From an uncultured Ignavibacteria bacterium (GTDB lineage: Bacteria > Bacteroidota > Ignavibacteria > Ignavibacteriales > Melioribacteraceae), in NCBI GenBank assembly GCA_937930275.1, contig CALGLM010000049.1:1-10688 (forward strand): 10,688 nt of DNA, in the 5' to 3' direction. Of the stretch, positions 1-7,392 are shown piece after piece (position 1 is the first letter of the stretch; every line of letters begins with the position of its first letter). The translations under genes and the position numbers were made by a program. The notes beneath the pieces are model-generated. The model was not told where the DNA came from and made no database searches. It saw only the letters and a list, made by a program, of their open reading frames with translations.

Positions 1-813
1 CAAGCTACGGCAAGTGCGGCAAACCAAATTAGTGCAAGTACGGAAGAAATGGCTGCAGGTGCACAAGAACAAAGCGCACAAGCCAGCGAAGTAGCAACAG
101 CTGTTGAAGAAATGGCTACAACAATTATCGAAACCACAAAAAATGCAAATGCTGCTGCAGAAAATGCAAAAATTGCCGGTGATACTGCAAACGCAGGAGG
201 AAAAGTTATTTCCGAATCAATTAACGGCATGAATAGAATTTCGGAAGTTGTGAGTAAGGCTGCAAGCACTGTTCAAGCTTTAGGTAAAAGTAGTGATGAA
301 ATAGGTGAAATTGTGCAGGTAATTAATGATATTGCCGACCAAACAAACTTGCTTGCCTTAAATGCCGCAATTGAAGCGGCTCGTGCAGGCGAACAGGGAC
401 GAGGTTTTGCCGTTGTTGCCGATGAAGTTCGTAAACTTGCAGAGCGTACAACTAAAGCGACAAAAGAAATTGCTACAATGATTAAGCAAATACAAAAAGA
501 TACTGCAGAAGCCGTTTCATCAATTCAAGTTGGGGAAACTGAAGTTGAAGGGGGAAAAGTAATGGCTGAAAAATCAGGAGATTCGCTTAAAAACATTGTT
601 CATGCAACAAATAAAGTTGTTGATATGATTAATGCAGTAGCAAGCGCGAGTGAAGAACAAAGTAGTGCCGCAGAACAAATTAGTAAAAGCATTGAATCTA
701 TAAACAATGTTACACATGAATCCGCATCGGGCATACAACAAATTGCAAGAGCAAGCGAAGACTTAAATAGATTAACCGAAAATTTGCAATCTTTGATAGA
801 AAGATTTAAAATT
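1..813 (+). repeat. Direct repeat copy A (MCP signalling domain)
   Basis: This stretch aligns without gaps to 3795-4607, at a constant offset of 3,794 bp (for example ATG 49 with ATG 3843, and 424 with 4218). A 47-bp tract, 424-470, is identical to 4218-4264, while neighbouring stretches differ mainly at third codon positions. It is a paralogous gene segment, not a mobile element. Two same-orientation copies could recombine, deleting the interval and fusing the N-terminus of one receptor to the C-terminus of the other. Confidence 0.85.
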
Positions 814-891
814 GCCGAAACCGGATTTGTTAATAAATCGGTTTCTAAGTTTACTGTAAAAAATAGAAATTCAAAAATGTTAAATAATTAG
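1..891 (+). CDS. Methyl-accepting chemotaxis protein, C-terminal signalling domain (5' end outside the window)
   Basis: The frame is open from base 1, so the gene begins upstream; the ATG at 49 is internal. The visible 296 residues are the cytoplasmic coiled-coil hairpin of an MCP, which binds CheA and CheW and is methylated by CheR and demethylated by CheB. The hairpin tip is canonical: [20 protein letters not shown] followed by [18 protein letters not shown]. Ala/Glu/Gln-rich helices with [14 protein letters not shown] methylation segments flank it on both sides. The C-terminus (NRNSKMLNN) has no NWETF-like CheR tether. Sensor, membrane segments and HAMP are not visible. It is about 89% identical (28 differences in about 254 residues, my hand count) to the signalling domain of the second MCP downstream. 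The family is certain; the ligand is unknown. Confidence 0.97.
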   Translation, partial: QATASAANQISASTEEMAAGAQEQSAQASEVATAVEEMATTIIETTKNANAAAENAKIAGDTANAGGKVISESINGMNRISEVVSKAASTVQALGKSSDEIGEIVQVINDIADQTNLLALNAAIEAARAGEQGRGFAVVADEVRKLAERTTKATKEIATMIKQIQKDTAEAVSSIQVGETEVEGGKVMAEKSGDSLKNIVHATNKVVDMINAVASASEEQSSAAEQISKSIESINNVTHESASGIQQIARASEDLNRLTENLQSLIERFKIAETGFVNKSVSKFTVKNRNSKMLNN

Positions 892-994
892 GTGTTCTTA
901 TATAGTATAAACATTTCTCCTTAATTTCGTTTTATACGTGTTTAGACGAACTTAAAATCGCTAAACTTTAATATTAAGAATACTAATCCCCTAA

Positions 995-1024
995 CCCTCT
1001 CGCTAATTTTAATTGGCGAGGGGG
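995..1024. repeat. REP-like GC-rich hairpin
   Basis: The arms CCCTCTCGCTAA (995-1006) and TTGGCGAGGGGG (1013-1024) pair over 12 positions, with two G-T wobbles, around a 6-base loop. It stands out sharply from the AT-rich surroundings. Neither strand has a T tract after the stem, so it is not a canonical rho-independent terminator, though it could stabilise the 3' end of the first MCP mRNA. An interspersed palindromic repeat is the best guess; only one copy is in the window. Confidence 0.5.
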
Positions 1025-1343
1025 AATTGTAATAAATCCCGATAAAGTATCCTAATTTAACCTCTTTGCTTACTTTTGTTTTCTATTATTTTATTACTTA
1101 AAAATTCAAGTATTACCGACAATAAAAATTAATAAAATTTAATTGTTTAAACCCGTATTATACATCGTTTATTATTTAATTATTAAAATTCTATTATTAA
1201 AATTAGGTTTAAAACTAATTAACGCTTTAAGCAAATAGGTTTAAAATATTTTATTCCTTTATATATTTTTTATTGACTCGGAATAAAAATCTAATTATAT
1301 TAAGAACGAATTGAACTGAAATAATATATCATCCATAACTATT

Positions 1344-1359
1344 ACCTGTTATAACAGGT
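1344..1359. promoter_or_regulatory. Perfect 16-bp palindrome, candidate operator
   Basis: ACCTGTTATAACAGGT is exactly self-complementary over all 16 bases and lies 74 bp before the preferred ATG (1434) of the outer-membrane protein gene. A perfect dyad of this length in a promoter region suggests a site for a dimeric repressor or activator. A partial echo, AGGTG (1356-1360) with CACCT (1372-1376), overlaps its right half. I cannot assign it to a known regulator family. Confidence 0.45.
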
Positions 1360-1433
1360 GTAACACAACTGCACCTAATCGGAATATTTAGTTTTTGTAA
1401 CATAAAAATTTAAAACAATTTATGGAGTACAAG

Positions 1434-2168
1434 ATGACCCGCTTATTAATTATTCTTATTGTATTGGTTAGTATTAACATAACTGCACAAGATAATTGTG
1501 AAGAAAGTAAGTTAAATGTTAGTGCAAATGCCGATTTAGTTAGTCGGTATATTTGGAGAGGCATGGAATTTGGCGAAAATACGCCGCATTTTCAACCATA
1601 TTTAAGTTTAGGGTATAATTTAAGTGAAGCGGTAAGCTTTTCATTGGGTGCTTGGGGTTCTTATGGTTTTACGGGAATCTATAACGAAAGTGATTTATCC
1701 GCAACAATATTATATTCAACAGAAAAATCGGGTTCGTTTAGTATCGGATTAAGTGATTATTTTTATCCTTATTTAGGGATGGAATACTCAAACTATAAAA
1801 AAGAAGGAGAAGGGGCGCATACTATGGAAATTGCATTTAATTATTACGGTACAGAATGTATGCCAATACATATATTAGTTTCAAACAATATACTTAACAC
1901 ACCAAAAGATGAAAAATCGTTTTATGCGGAATTAGGTTATACTTTTAATGTTAAAGATGCAACATTATCATTGTTTGCCGGAGGGGCTACCGGTATTAGC
2001 TCGTGGCATTTAATACCCGATACCGGTTTTAAGATAATTAATGCAGGAATTACAGCCGCAAAATCATTAACTATTAATGACAACTTATCAATTCCCGTTA
2101 GCGTAAGTTGGATTATGAATCCATATTTAAAAACAACATATTTAGTAGGAAAAGTGACAATATTTTAA
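1434..2168 (+). CDS. Outer-membrane beta-barrel protein (TorF-like putative porin)
   Basis: The product is 244 residues from ATG 1434. That start is preferred over the in-frame ATG at 1422 because GGAG at 1424-1427 sits 6 bases before it, and the signal peptide then begins MTRLL. A hydrophobic core (residues 4-14) and a likely cleavage after A18 (NITA-QD) follow. The mature protein alternates polar and hydrophobic residues in strands with frequent Gly/Tyr/Ser turns and ends in Phe, the usual last residue of outer-membrane barrels. An early segment reads ADLVSRYIWRG, then a Pro- and Gln-containing turn, and resembles the start of TorF/TIGR02001-type putative porins. The size fits a small barrel. 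Substrate is unknown. It lies 51 bp before the second MCP and may be co-transcribed with it. The barrel call is solid; the family name is less so. Confidence 0.75.
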   Translation: MTRLLIILIVLVSINITAQDNCEESKLNVSANADLVSRYIWRGMEFGENTPHFQPYLSLGYNLSEAVSFSLGAWGSYGFTGIYNESDLSATILYSTEKSGSFSIGLSDYFYPYLGMEYSNYKKEGEGAHTMEIAFNYYGTECMPIHILVSNNILNTPKDEKSFYAELGYTFNVKDATLSLFAGGATGISSWHLIPDTGFKIINAGITAAKSLTINDNLSIPVSVSWIMNPYLKTTYLVGKVTIF

Positions 2169-2219
2169 TACCGAATAATTCAATTACTCTAATTACTGTT
2201 AAATTTTAACGGAGAAGTT

Positions 2220-4670
2220 ATGAAATATAAAAGCATTAAAAGCCGTATGGTTTTTATGATAGGAGTATCACTTATTACCGTGTTAATTGTTTCCGCAATT
2301 ATTATCATCAGCTCTGTAAATAAAGCTCAAACAGATGCCACTAATAATGCAGCAACAGAAATGGCAAAACAATACGCAAATGATTTTAATTCGTTAATTG
2401 TTAAAAATGATGCAATAGCGGCAACTTTGCAAAATTATTTAAATAATAATATTTCAAAAAACAGATTTGAAATTGTAAAAGTACTTAAGGAAGTTATTGA
2501 AAAAAACACCGGGTTATTAGGTACATATGCAACATACGAAAAAAATATGTTTGACGGAAAAGACGAGGAGTTTAAAGATGATTCCAAAAGCGGAAGTAAC
2601 GAGACGGGAAGAGTATCACCGTATTGGAATAAGCTAAAAGGAACACTTGAGTTTGAAGCGGTAAACGAAGAACTTTCAATTGTCGGCGATTATTATACAA
2701 TACCTCAAAAAACATTAAAACAGGTTATACTTGAACCGTATTTGTATGAAGGGGTGATGATGACTTCTTTTGCTTATCCGTTACTAAAAGACGGTCAATT
2801 TATCGGAATTGTGGGTGCTGATGTTTCGTTAGACGAATTAAATAATGAAGTAAATAAAATAAAAGTATATGATTCCGGTTTCGGAGCCCTTGTTAGCAAT
2901 AAGGGAGTATTTGTAGGATATAAAGATAAATCATATTTGGGTAAAGAAAGTTTATCGTCTATCGCCAAAAAATTGAATGCTCCCGAGCTTGAAAAAATGG
3001 CGAGTGATATTCAAGCAGGTATAGGAGGAATGATTGAAACGGATAAATTAATTTAAGGCACAGAATTATTAGCATTTTATCAACCGGTTAAAAAGAATAA
3101 TTGGGGTTTAATATTATTTATTCCGAAAGATGAAATTTTTGCGGCTGCTAACTCAATCTTAAATTATATAATTATAATTTTTGTTTTAGCAACATTGTTA
3201 ATTACGGGATTAGTTTATTATATATCTGGAAAAATAACCGAACCTATAAATAAGGCGGTAGATGCCATAAAAGAAATAAGCACGGGGGATTTATCTACAA
3301 GATTAGCTGTTGAAAGTGAGGATGAAATAGGTGTAATGTCCGAAACGTTTAATAAATTCACGGACGGACTTAGAGACTTGGTTAAAATATTACATGAAGT
3401 ATCCAAAGGTAATGTTGAAGTATATTTTGAACCAAGAAGTAATAAAGACGAAATAGCACCGGCAATAAATAATTCAGTAGGTTCGTTAAAATTATTAATA
3501 AACGAAACAAACGAATTGCTGGATGCCGCATTAAAAGGGAAACTGGAAATAAGAGGAGACATTACAAAATTTAGCGGAGGATTTAAAGAAATATTGAGGG
3601 GAATGAACGAATTGATGAATGTGATACAAAAACCGATAGCCGAAGGATCGTCCGTTTTGCAAGTACTTGCAACCGGTGATTTGACCGTAAGAATGGAGGG
3701 GAATTACGAAGGTTATTTTAACAACATAAAAGAATCAATAAATGCACTTGCTACATCGTTTAATTCATTAATATTGGAATTAACGGGAGCAGTACAAGCT
3801 GCAGCAAGTGCAGCTAACCAGATAAGCGCAAGCACGGAAGAAATGGCTGCAGGTGCACAAGAACAAAGTGCACAGGCAAGTGAGGTTGCAACAGCGGTTG
3901 AAGAAATGACGTCAACAATATTTGAAACCACAAAAAATGCAAATGTAGCAGCCGAAAATGCAAAGGTTGCCGGTGATACGGCAAACGAAGGGGGACAGGT
4001 TGTATATAAGACTGTGGAAGGAATGAATAGGATATCTGAAGTTGTAGGTAAAGCAGCAGCAACGGTACAAGCGTTGGGCAAAAGTAGTGACCAAATAGGT
4101 GAAATTGTTCAAGTAATTAATGATATTGCAGACCAAACAAATTTACTTGCATTAAATGCTGCAATTGAAGCAGCCAGAGCAGGAGAGCAGGGAAGAGGTT
4201 TTGCTGTTGTTGCAGACGAAGTTCGTAAACTTGCAGAGCGTACAACTAAAGCGACAAAAGAAATAGCAACAATGATAAAACAGATTCAAAAAGATACTGC
4301 GGATGCCGTAACTTCAATACAAGCCGGAGAAAAAGAAGTAGAAGGCGGCAAAGTAATGGCTGTAAAATCAGGAGAATCGCTTAAGGCAATTGTTACGGCA
4401 GCAAACAAAGTAGTTGATATGATTAATGCGGTTGCAAGTGCAAGCGAAGAACAAAGCAGTGCTGCCGAACAAATTAGTAAAAGTATTGAATCAATAAATA
4501 ATGTTACTCACGAATCAGCTTCCGGAATACAACAAGTTGCAAGAGCAAGTGAAGACTTAAACAGACTAACTGAAAATTTACAAGCTTTAACGGAAAGATT
4601 TAAAGTTACTTTAGATAAAAATATTGTCGGGTTAAACTCCGGTAGTAAAAATAGCAAATATTTGAAATAG
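2220..4670 (+). pseudogene. Full-length methyl-accepting chemotaxis protein interrupted by an in-frame TAA
   Basis: One frame runs from ATG 2220 (GGAG 5 bases upstream) to TAG 4670, 816 codons, broken only by TAA at 3054-3056 (codon 279). The part before the stop has a membrane segment (about residues 10-32) and most of a periplasmic double-Cache-like sensor, with GRVSPYW (130-136), DYY..P (157-162), D201 and D218. After the stop the same frame continues through the end of the sensor (LLAFYQPV, then NNWGL) and a second membrane segment (about 317-335). A first HAMP (about 335-385) and three further HAMP-like modules (about 387-520, including [10 protein letters not shown] and TGDLTVRM) lead into the signalling hairpin with the canonical tip. 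Truncation at 278 residues would leave a one-pass sensor fragment. Translation from 3195 (TTG, no ribosome site) would start inside the second membrane segment. A recent nonsense mutation, sequencing error or readthrough are the options; the intact downstream frame means any loss is recent. Confidence 0.85.
3795..4607 (+). repeat. Direct repeat copy B (MCP signalling domain)
   Basis: This is the partner of 1-813, in the same orientation and without indels between them. Protein differences cluster in the methylation helices; the hairpin tip region is unchanged. The longest identical DNA tract I noticed is 47 bp (4218-4264). Confidence 0.85.
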
Positions 4671-4690
4671 CAAAATAGTTCTGTATAAAA

Positions 4691-4740
4691 AGAGTATATT
4701 TTCCTTTTTATTAAAATATACTCTTCTTTTTAATTATTTT
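4691..4740 (+). terminator. Rho-independent terminator after the second MCP
   Basis: AGAGTATATTTT (4691-4702) and AAAATATACTCT (4713-4724) form a perfect 12-bp stem with a 10-base loop, followed by a T-rich tail (TCTTTTTAATTATTTT). It starts 21 bp after the MCP stop codon and ends the sensory block. Confidence 0.8.
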
Positions 4741-4764
4741 CCGATTTGCTTTATGAAATATATA

Positions 4765-4798
4765 TTTTAGAGGGGCTTAATGAAAAGTCCCACTAAAA
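4765..4798. repeat. Imperfect inverted repeat, 14-bp arms
   Basis: TTTTAGAGGGGCTT and AAGTCCCACTAAAA pair over 14 positions with one A-A mismatch and one G-T wobble around a 6-base loop. It lies just after the MCP terminator, so it is not needed to end that transcript. It resembles the palindromic tips of small insertion elements, but I see no partner end and no target duplication. Confidence 0.45.
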
Positions 4799-4981
4799 TA
4801 AAAATCGAGAATACTAACAATACAATGTTGAATTAAGGCAAATCATTCTGTTTTAATAATAACAAAAAAATGATTTACTACAGCGCTTACAAAATTCTGT
4901 AAGCCGCCGTAAAACAATAAGGTATAGTTTTTTATAAAGCAAAATTAAAACAATTATTTAGTAATAAAAATAAATAGAAAT

Positions 4982-5003
4982 CCCCTTACAACAATAAAAG
5001 GGG
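4982..5003 (-). terminator. Candidate terminator for the minus-strand unit
   Basis: Read on the minus strand, CCCCTT, a 10-base spacer and AAGGGG form a 6-bp stem. A T-rich run follows (ATTTCTATTTATTTTTATT). It lies 72 bp beyond the stop of the cysteine-rich gene. The stem is short, so strength is uncertain. Confidence 0.45.
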
Positions 5004-5075
5004 TGATAAAAAGTGGGCTTGCCAATCTTAGAATTCAATAATTTTAAAGTTGAGCAGTATTTTTAAGCTGCAAAA

Positions 5076-5282
5076 TTATTTTTCAATAATCATTTGTCCG
5101 CTCGGAAGCATGTTATCCGGGGGTGTTATTCCGTTAGTAACTTTAAATTCTCTTCTTTTGCACTGCTCCATTTTATTTCCTTTACAGTACATTAAAATAA
5201 ATCCTTTGCAGGCTAAATCTCTTGTTTCTTGATGCTTCTTGAAAAACCCGCATGTGGATAATGATTCACATTCTTGATTCAT
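5076..5282 (-). CDS. Small cysteine-rich protein of unknown function
   Basis: The product is 68 residues, with no signal peptide or membrane segment, so it is probably cytoplasmic. It has five cysteines (5, 11, 25, 33, 41), the last three spaced at exactly 8 residues, and a basic stretch CKRREF (41-46). The tail (PPDNMLPSGQM, 54-64) recalls small conserved bacterial proteins with a Cys-rich core, a CKR-type basic segment and a Pro-Pro-Asp tail; this is from memory, not a search. Five closely spaced cysteines suggest metal or Fe-S binding, which is inference. It lies 106 bp downstream of dnaG on the same strand and has its own candidate promoter. The overlapping + strand frame (5050-5232) is composition noise. 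I am fairly sure it is a real gene and do not know its role. Confidence 0.75.
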   Translation of the reverse strand: MNQECESLSTCGFFKKHQETRDLACKGFILMYCKGNKMEQCKRREFKVTNGITPPDNMLPSGQMIIEK

Positions 5283-5306
5283 AAAATAATTCCGTCATAT
5301 TAATTG

Positions 5307-5334
5307 CAAAATTAGAACAATAATTCCTCACAAA
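5307..5334 (-). promoter_or_regulatory. Candidate Bacteroidota-type promoter for the cysteine-rich gene
   Basis: On the minus strand TTTG (5334-5331) is followed after 16 bases by TAATTTTG (5314-5307), matching the -33 TTTG and -7 TAnnTTTG pattern of Bacteroidota, with a spacer a little short. The -7 box ends 24 bp before the ATG. Such boxes arise by chance in AT-rich DNA. Confidence 0.35.
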
Positions 5335-5337
5335 TTT

Positions 5338-5355
5338 AAGCAAAAATATTTGCTT
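5338..5355 (-). terminator. Hairpin between dnaG and the cysteine-rich gene
   Basis: AAGCAAA and TTTGCTT form a perfect 7-bp stem with a 4-base loop, 34 bp after the dnaG stop. The bases that follow on the minus strand (AAATTTGTGAGG) give a poor T tract. It abuts the candidate promoter, so it may be a weak terminator of dnaG or a regulatory hairpin. Confidence 0.35.
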
Positions 5356-5388
5356 TTGCAATTAATTATTCCCTAATATATACAGATA

Positions 5389-7269
5389 TTATTTTGAGGC
5401 TGAATTATTGAATAAATTGGCTTTCTCTAAACTAAGTTCTTTTATTAATTCAAGAATCTCGTTTGTGTTTTGCTGATTTTCAGCCAAAACAAGCTGTTCT
5501 TTTAAGGCTTTTAGCTGGTATTCAATTTGTAAAATATGGAATTGTTTAATTGTATCTTCGCATTCTTTTATTTTTAATTTAACGGGTTCGTCATCGCTAA
5601 ACCTATCATCCCATTTTTTACTTACCGCCTGTTCTTTAAGAGTAAGTTCCAAAATATAATTTTGCATTGCAGCATCGGTTAGCATAGTTAACAAAGTTGC
5701 AGGGTCGTAGATATCTTTTTTGTATGCTTCAAAGGCAATTTCCGCTAATTTTGCAAAAAAATCGTTTGTAAAATCACCGGGAAGTATGTTATCAAAAATA
5801 TGCCCCATAATTTGTTCATTCCCTTCGTATAACAATTTAATTAATGTTTTCTCAATAATAAAAACTTTACTTTTAGGTTCTTTTGGTAAGGGAATATTTG
5901 TTTTTTTTTCTTGTGTTGTTAATGGTTTAGCCGATCCTCTTTCAACTTCTCTAATTGCAGCAGAATTTGATTTGTGGATTAATGAAAGAAGTTCGTTTTC
6001 CAATAATTTAAAGCGAATATTAAATTTTTGAGATAAATGTTTTATATATACTTCACGTTTCATCTCGTCATTAACATAAGAAACGGATTTAACAAGTTCT
6101 TTTATTGCAGTTGTTTCTTTATTCGGATCATCAAAATCACCCCGTTTTTTGTAAAAATCGGCTTGATACTCTAAAAAATTATATGTTTTAGTAAGGTGTT
6201 CTTCAAATTCGGCTTTACTGTGTTTGTTAATAAACGAATCGGGGTCGTCTCCTTCAGGTAAACTTAAAATTTTAACTTCAAAGTCTTTTTTTAGTAGTAA
6301 TTCAATACTTCTAATAGCGGCTTTTTCGCCGGCCGGGTCGCTATCATAAATCACATAAATATTTTTTGTGTATCTTGAAAGTAAAGTAACTTGCTCTTCA
6401 GTTAATGCCGTTCCGCTGCTGGCAACAACATTTTTAATCCCTTTTTGGAATAATGAAATTAAATCCATGTATCCTTCTACTAAAATAACGCTATCTAACT
6501 TTCTGATATCGTCTTTGCTGTGTGATAACCCGTATAAAATGCGTCTTTTGTAATATATAGGTGATTCCGGAGAATTTAAATATTTAGCAACACCTTCAAC
6601 TTTGCCCAATACTCTACCGGCAAAAGCGGTCACTCGTCCGTTTGGCGAAAAAATGGGATAAACTACTCTTCCTCTTAGTTTATCATAATAAACGCCGTTA
6701 TCGCCTATATCAATCAGTCCTAACATCTTGGCTTTTTCGATATTAACATTTTGAGTAAGCAGATATTTATAAAGTTCGTCACGTTTAGAAGGTGCATAAC
6801 CAAGTCCGAATGCTTTTTGCATTGTCAGTTGTAAATTACGATCCTTAAAATATTTTCTACCGGTTCCCCCTTCTTCTTCGTTTAATAAAATATTGGAATA
6901 AAAACGGGCAGTAACTACGTTAATTTCGTATAATTCTTCAATATCTTTTTCTTGTTGACTCGGTTCGTTTTGTGATGTCTCTTCAATAGTTATTCCTACT
7001 ATTTCGGCAACTTCCTGAACTGCTTCTATAAACGAAATGCTTTTATATTCTTTTACAAATTTAAAAACATCACCTCCTACATGACACCCAAAGCAGTTAA
7101 ATATTTGTTTCTGCTCGCTAACAACAAAAGAAGGGGTTTTTTCAGAATGGAACGGACATAAACCCATAAAATTTCTTCCGTGCCGCTTTAATGGGATAAA
7201 TGAAGAAATTACGTCAACAATATTTGCACGGTTTCTTATTTCGTTTATTTTATGGTCGCTTATTCGCAT
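5389..7269 (-). CDS. dnaG: DNA primase
   Basis: DnaG synthesises the short RNA primers for lagging-strand replication in complex with the DnaB helicase. The 626-residue product has the full bacterial architecture. The N-terminal CHC2 zinc-binding domain has ligands C38, H41, C59 and C62 (CPFH and CFGC), with EKTPSF between them. The catalytic core includes a basic DKLRGRVVYPI segment (196-206). A TOPRIM fold carries VEGYMD (264-269, E265) and YDSDPAGE (308-315, D309 and D311), the metal-binding acidic residues. The last 180 or so residues are poorly conserved and helical, as expected for the helicase-interaction region. Length is normal and nothing is missing. The start MRISDHKINEIRNRANIVDV is typical for the family. 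I see no strong Shine-Dalgarno sequence. It runs opposite to the GNAT gene, 123 bp away. Confidence 0.98.
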   Translation of the reverse strand: MRISDHKINEIRNRANIVDVISSFIPLKRHGRNFMGLCPFHSEKTPSFVVSEQKQIFNCFGCHVGGDVFKFVKEYKSISFIEAVQEVAEIVGITIEETSQNEPSQQEKDIEELYEINVVTARFYSNILLNEEEGGTGRKYFKDRNLQLTMQKAFGLGYAPSKRDELYKYLLTQNVNIEKAKMLGLIDIGDNGVYYDKLRGRVVYPIFSPNGRVTAFAGRVLGKVEGVAKYLNSPESPIYYKRRILYGLSHSKDDIRKLDSVILVEGYMDLISLFQKGIKNVVASSGTALTEEQVTLLSRYTKNIYVIYDSDPAGEKAAIRSIELLLKKDFEVKILSLPEGDDPDSFINKHSKAEFEEHLTKTYNFLEYQADFYKKRGDFDDPNKETTAIKELVKSVSYVNDEMKREVYIKHLSQKFNIRFKLLENELLSLIHKSNSAAIREVERGSAKPLTTQEKKTNIPLPKEPKSKVFIIEKTLIKLLYEGNEQIMGHIFDNILPGDFTNDFFAKLAEIAFEAYKKDIYDPATLLTMLTDAAMQNYILELTLKEQAVSKKWDDRFSDDEPVKLKIKECEDTIKQFHILQIEYQLKALKEQLVLAENQQNTNEILELIKELSLEKANLFNNSASK

Positions 7270-7293
7270 ATTAAGTAATATTTATTTTGATTT

Positions 7294-7301
7294 CAAATAT
7301 A
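7294..7301 (-). promoter_or_regulatory. Candidate -7 box for dnaG
   Basis: On the minus strand TATATTTG fits TAnnTTTG and ends 24 bp before the dnaG ATG, the same distance as for the cysteine-rich gene. The nearest TTTG upstream is only 12 bases away, too close for a standard -33 element, so support is partial. Confidence 0.3.
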
Positions 7302-7392
7302 TCATTTTTTCTACAAAATTTTAACCGGATATTCTTTTTTACGTTTAATATTAGTAATTTGTTTGTTAAATTAAGTTTTATTAGAGGAATTT

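Larger units (their letters stand above)
892..1433. other. Intergenic region, AT-rich, 542 bp
   Basis: I find no supportable gene here on either strand. It contains a weak 7-bp inverted repeat just after the MCP stop (905-911 with 931-937), a strong GC-rich hairpin (995-1024), short AT-rich direct repeats (ATTATTAAAATT at 1179-1190 and 1193-1204; TAGGTTTAAAA at 1204-1214 and 1236-1246), and a perfect palindrome (1344-1359). It is best read as the 3' end of the first MCP transcript plus the regulatory region of the outer-membrane protein gene. Confidence 0.6.
4741..5075. other. Intergenic region with several inverted repeats
   Basis: I see no gene on either strand. Short dyads follow one another: 4765-4778 with 4785-4798 (14 bp, one mismatch and one wobble), AAATCATT 4840-4847 with 4869-4876, GCTTACA 4885-4891 with TGTAAGC 4898-4904, and CCCCTT 4982-4987 with AAGGGG 4998-5003. 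Convergent genes end on both sides, so terminators are expected, but this many structures could also mark a structured RNA or the remnant of a small mobile element. Nothing in the sequence decides between these. Confidence 0.5.

Noticed and set aside
1179..1246. Short AT direct repeats as a repeat array
   Set aside because: Only two copies each of 11-12 bp A/T-rich words; chance is likely in this composition, and there is no spacer regularity as in CRISPR.
1389..1398. TTTAGTTTTTG-type stretch as a -7 box for the porin gene
   Set aside because: The spacing within the box is one base too long for TAnnTTTG and there is no good upstream partner.
3713..4136. Three minus-strand frames opposite the second MCP
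   Set aside because: They are antisense shadows of the repetitive Ala/Glu-rich signalling helix, with no family features and no initiation signals.
3195..4670. A separate gene starting at TTG 3195
   Set aside because: It begins inside a membrane helix with no ribosome site and is exactly in frame with the gene at 2220. It is the rest of the interrupted receptor.
5050..5232. Plus-strand frame of 60 codons
   Set aside because: It overlaps the cysteine-rich gene on the opposite strand, which has far better protein character.
7350..7362. TAATTTG before the GNAT gene as a -7 box
   Set aside because: It is one base short of TAnnTTTG, so I did not list it as a promoter.
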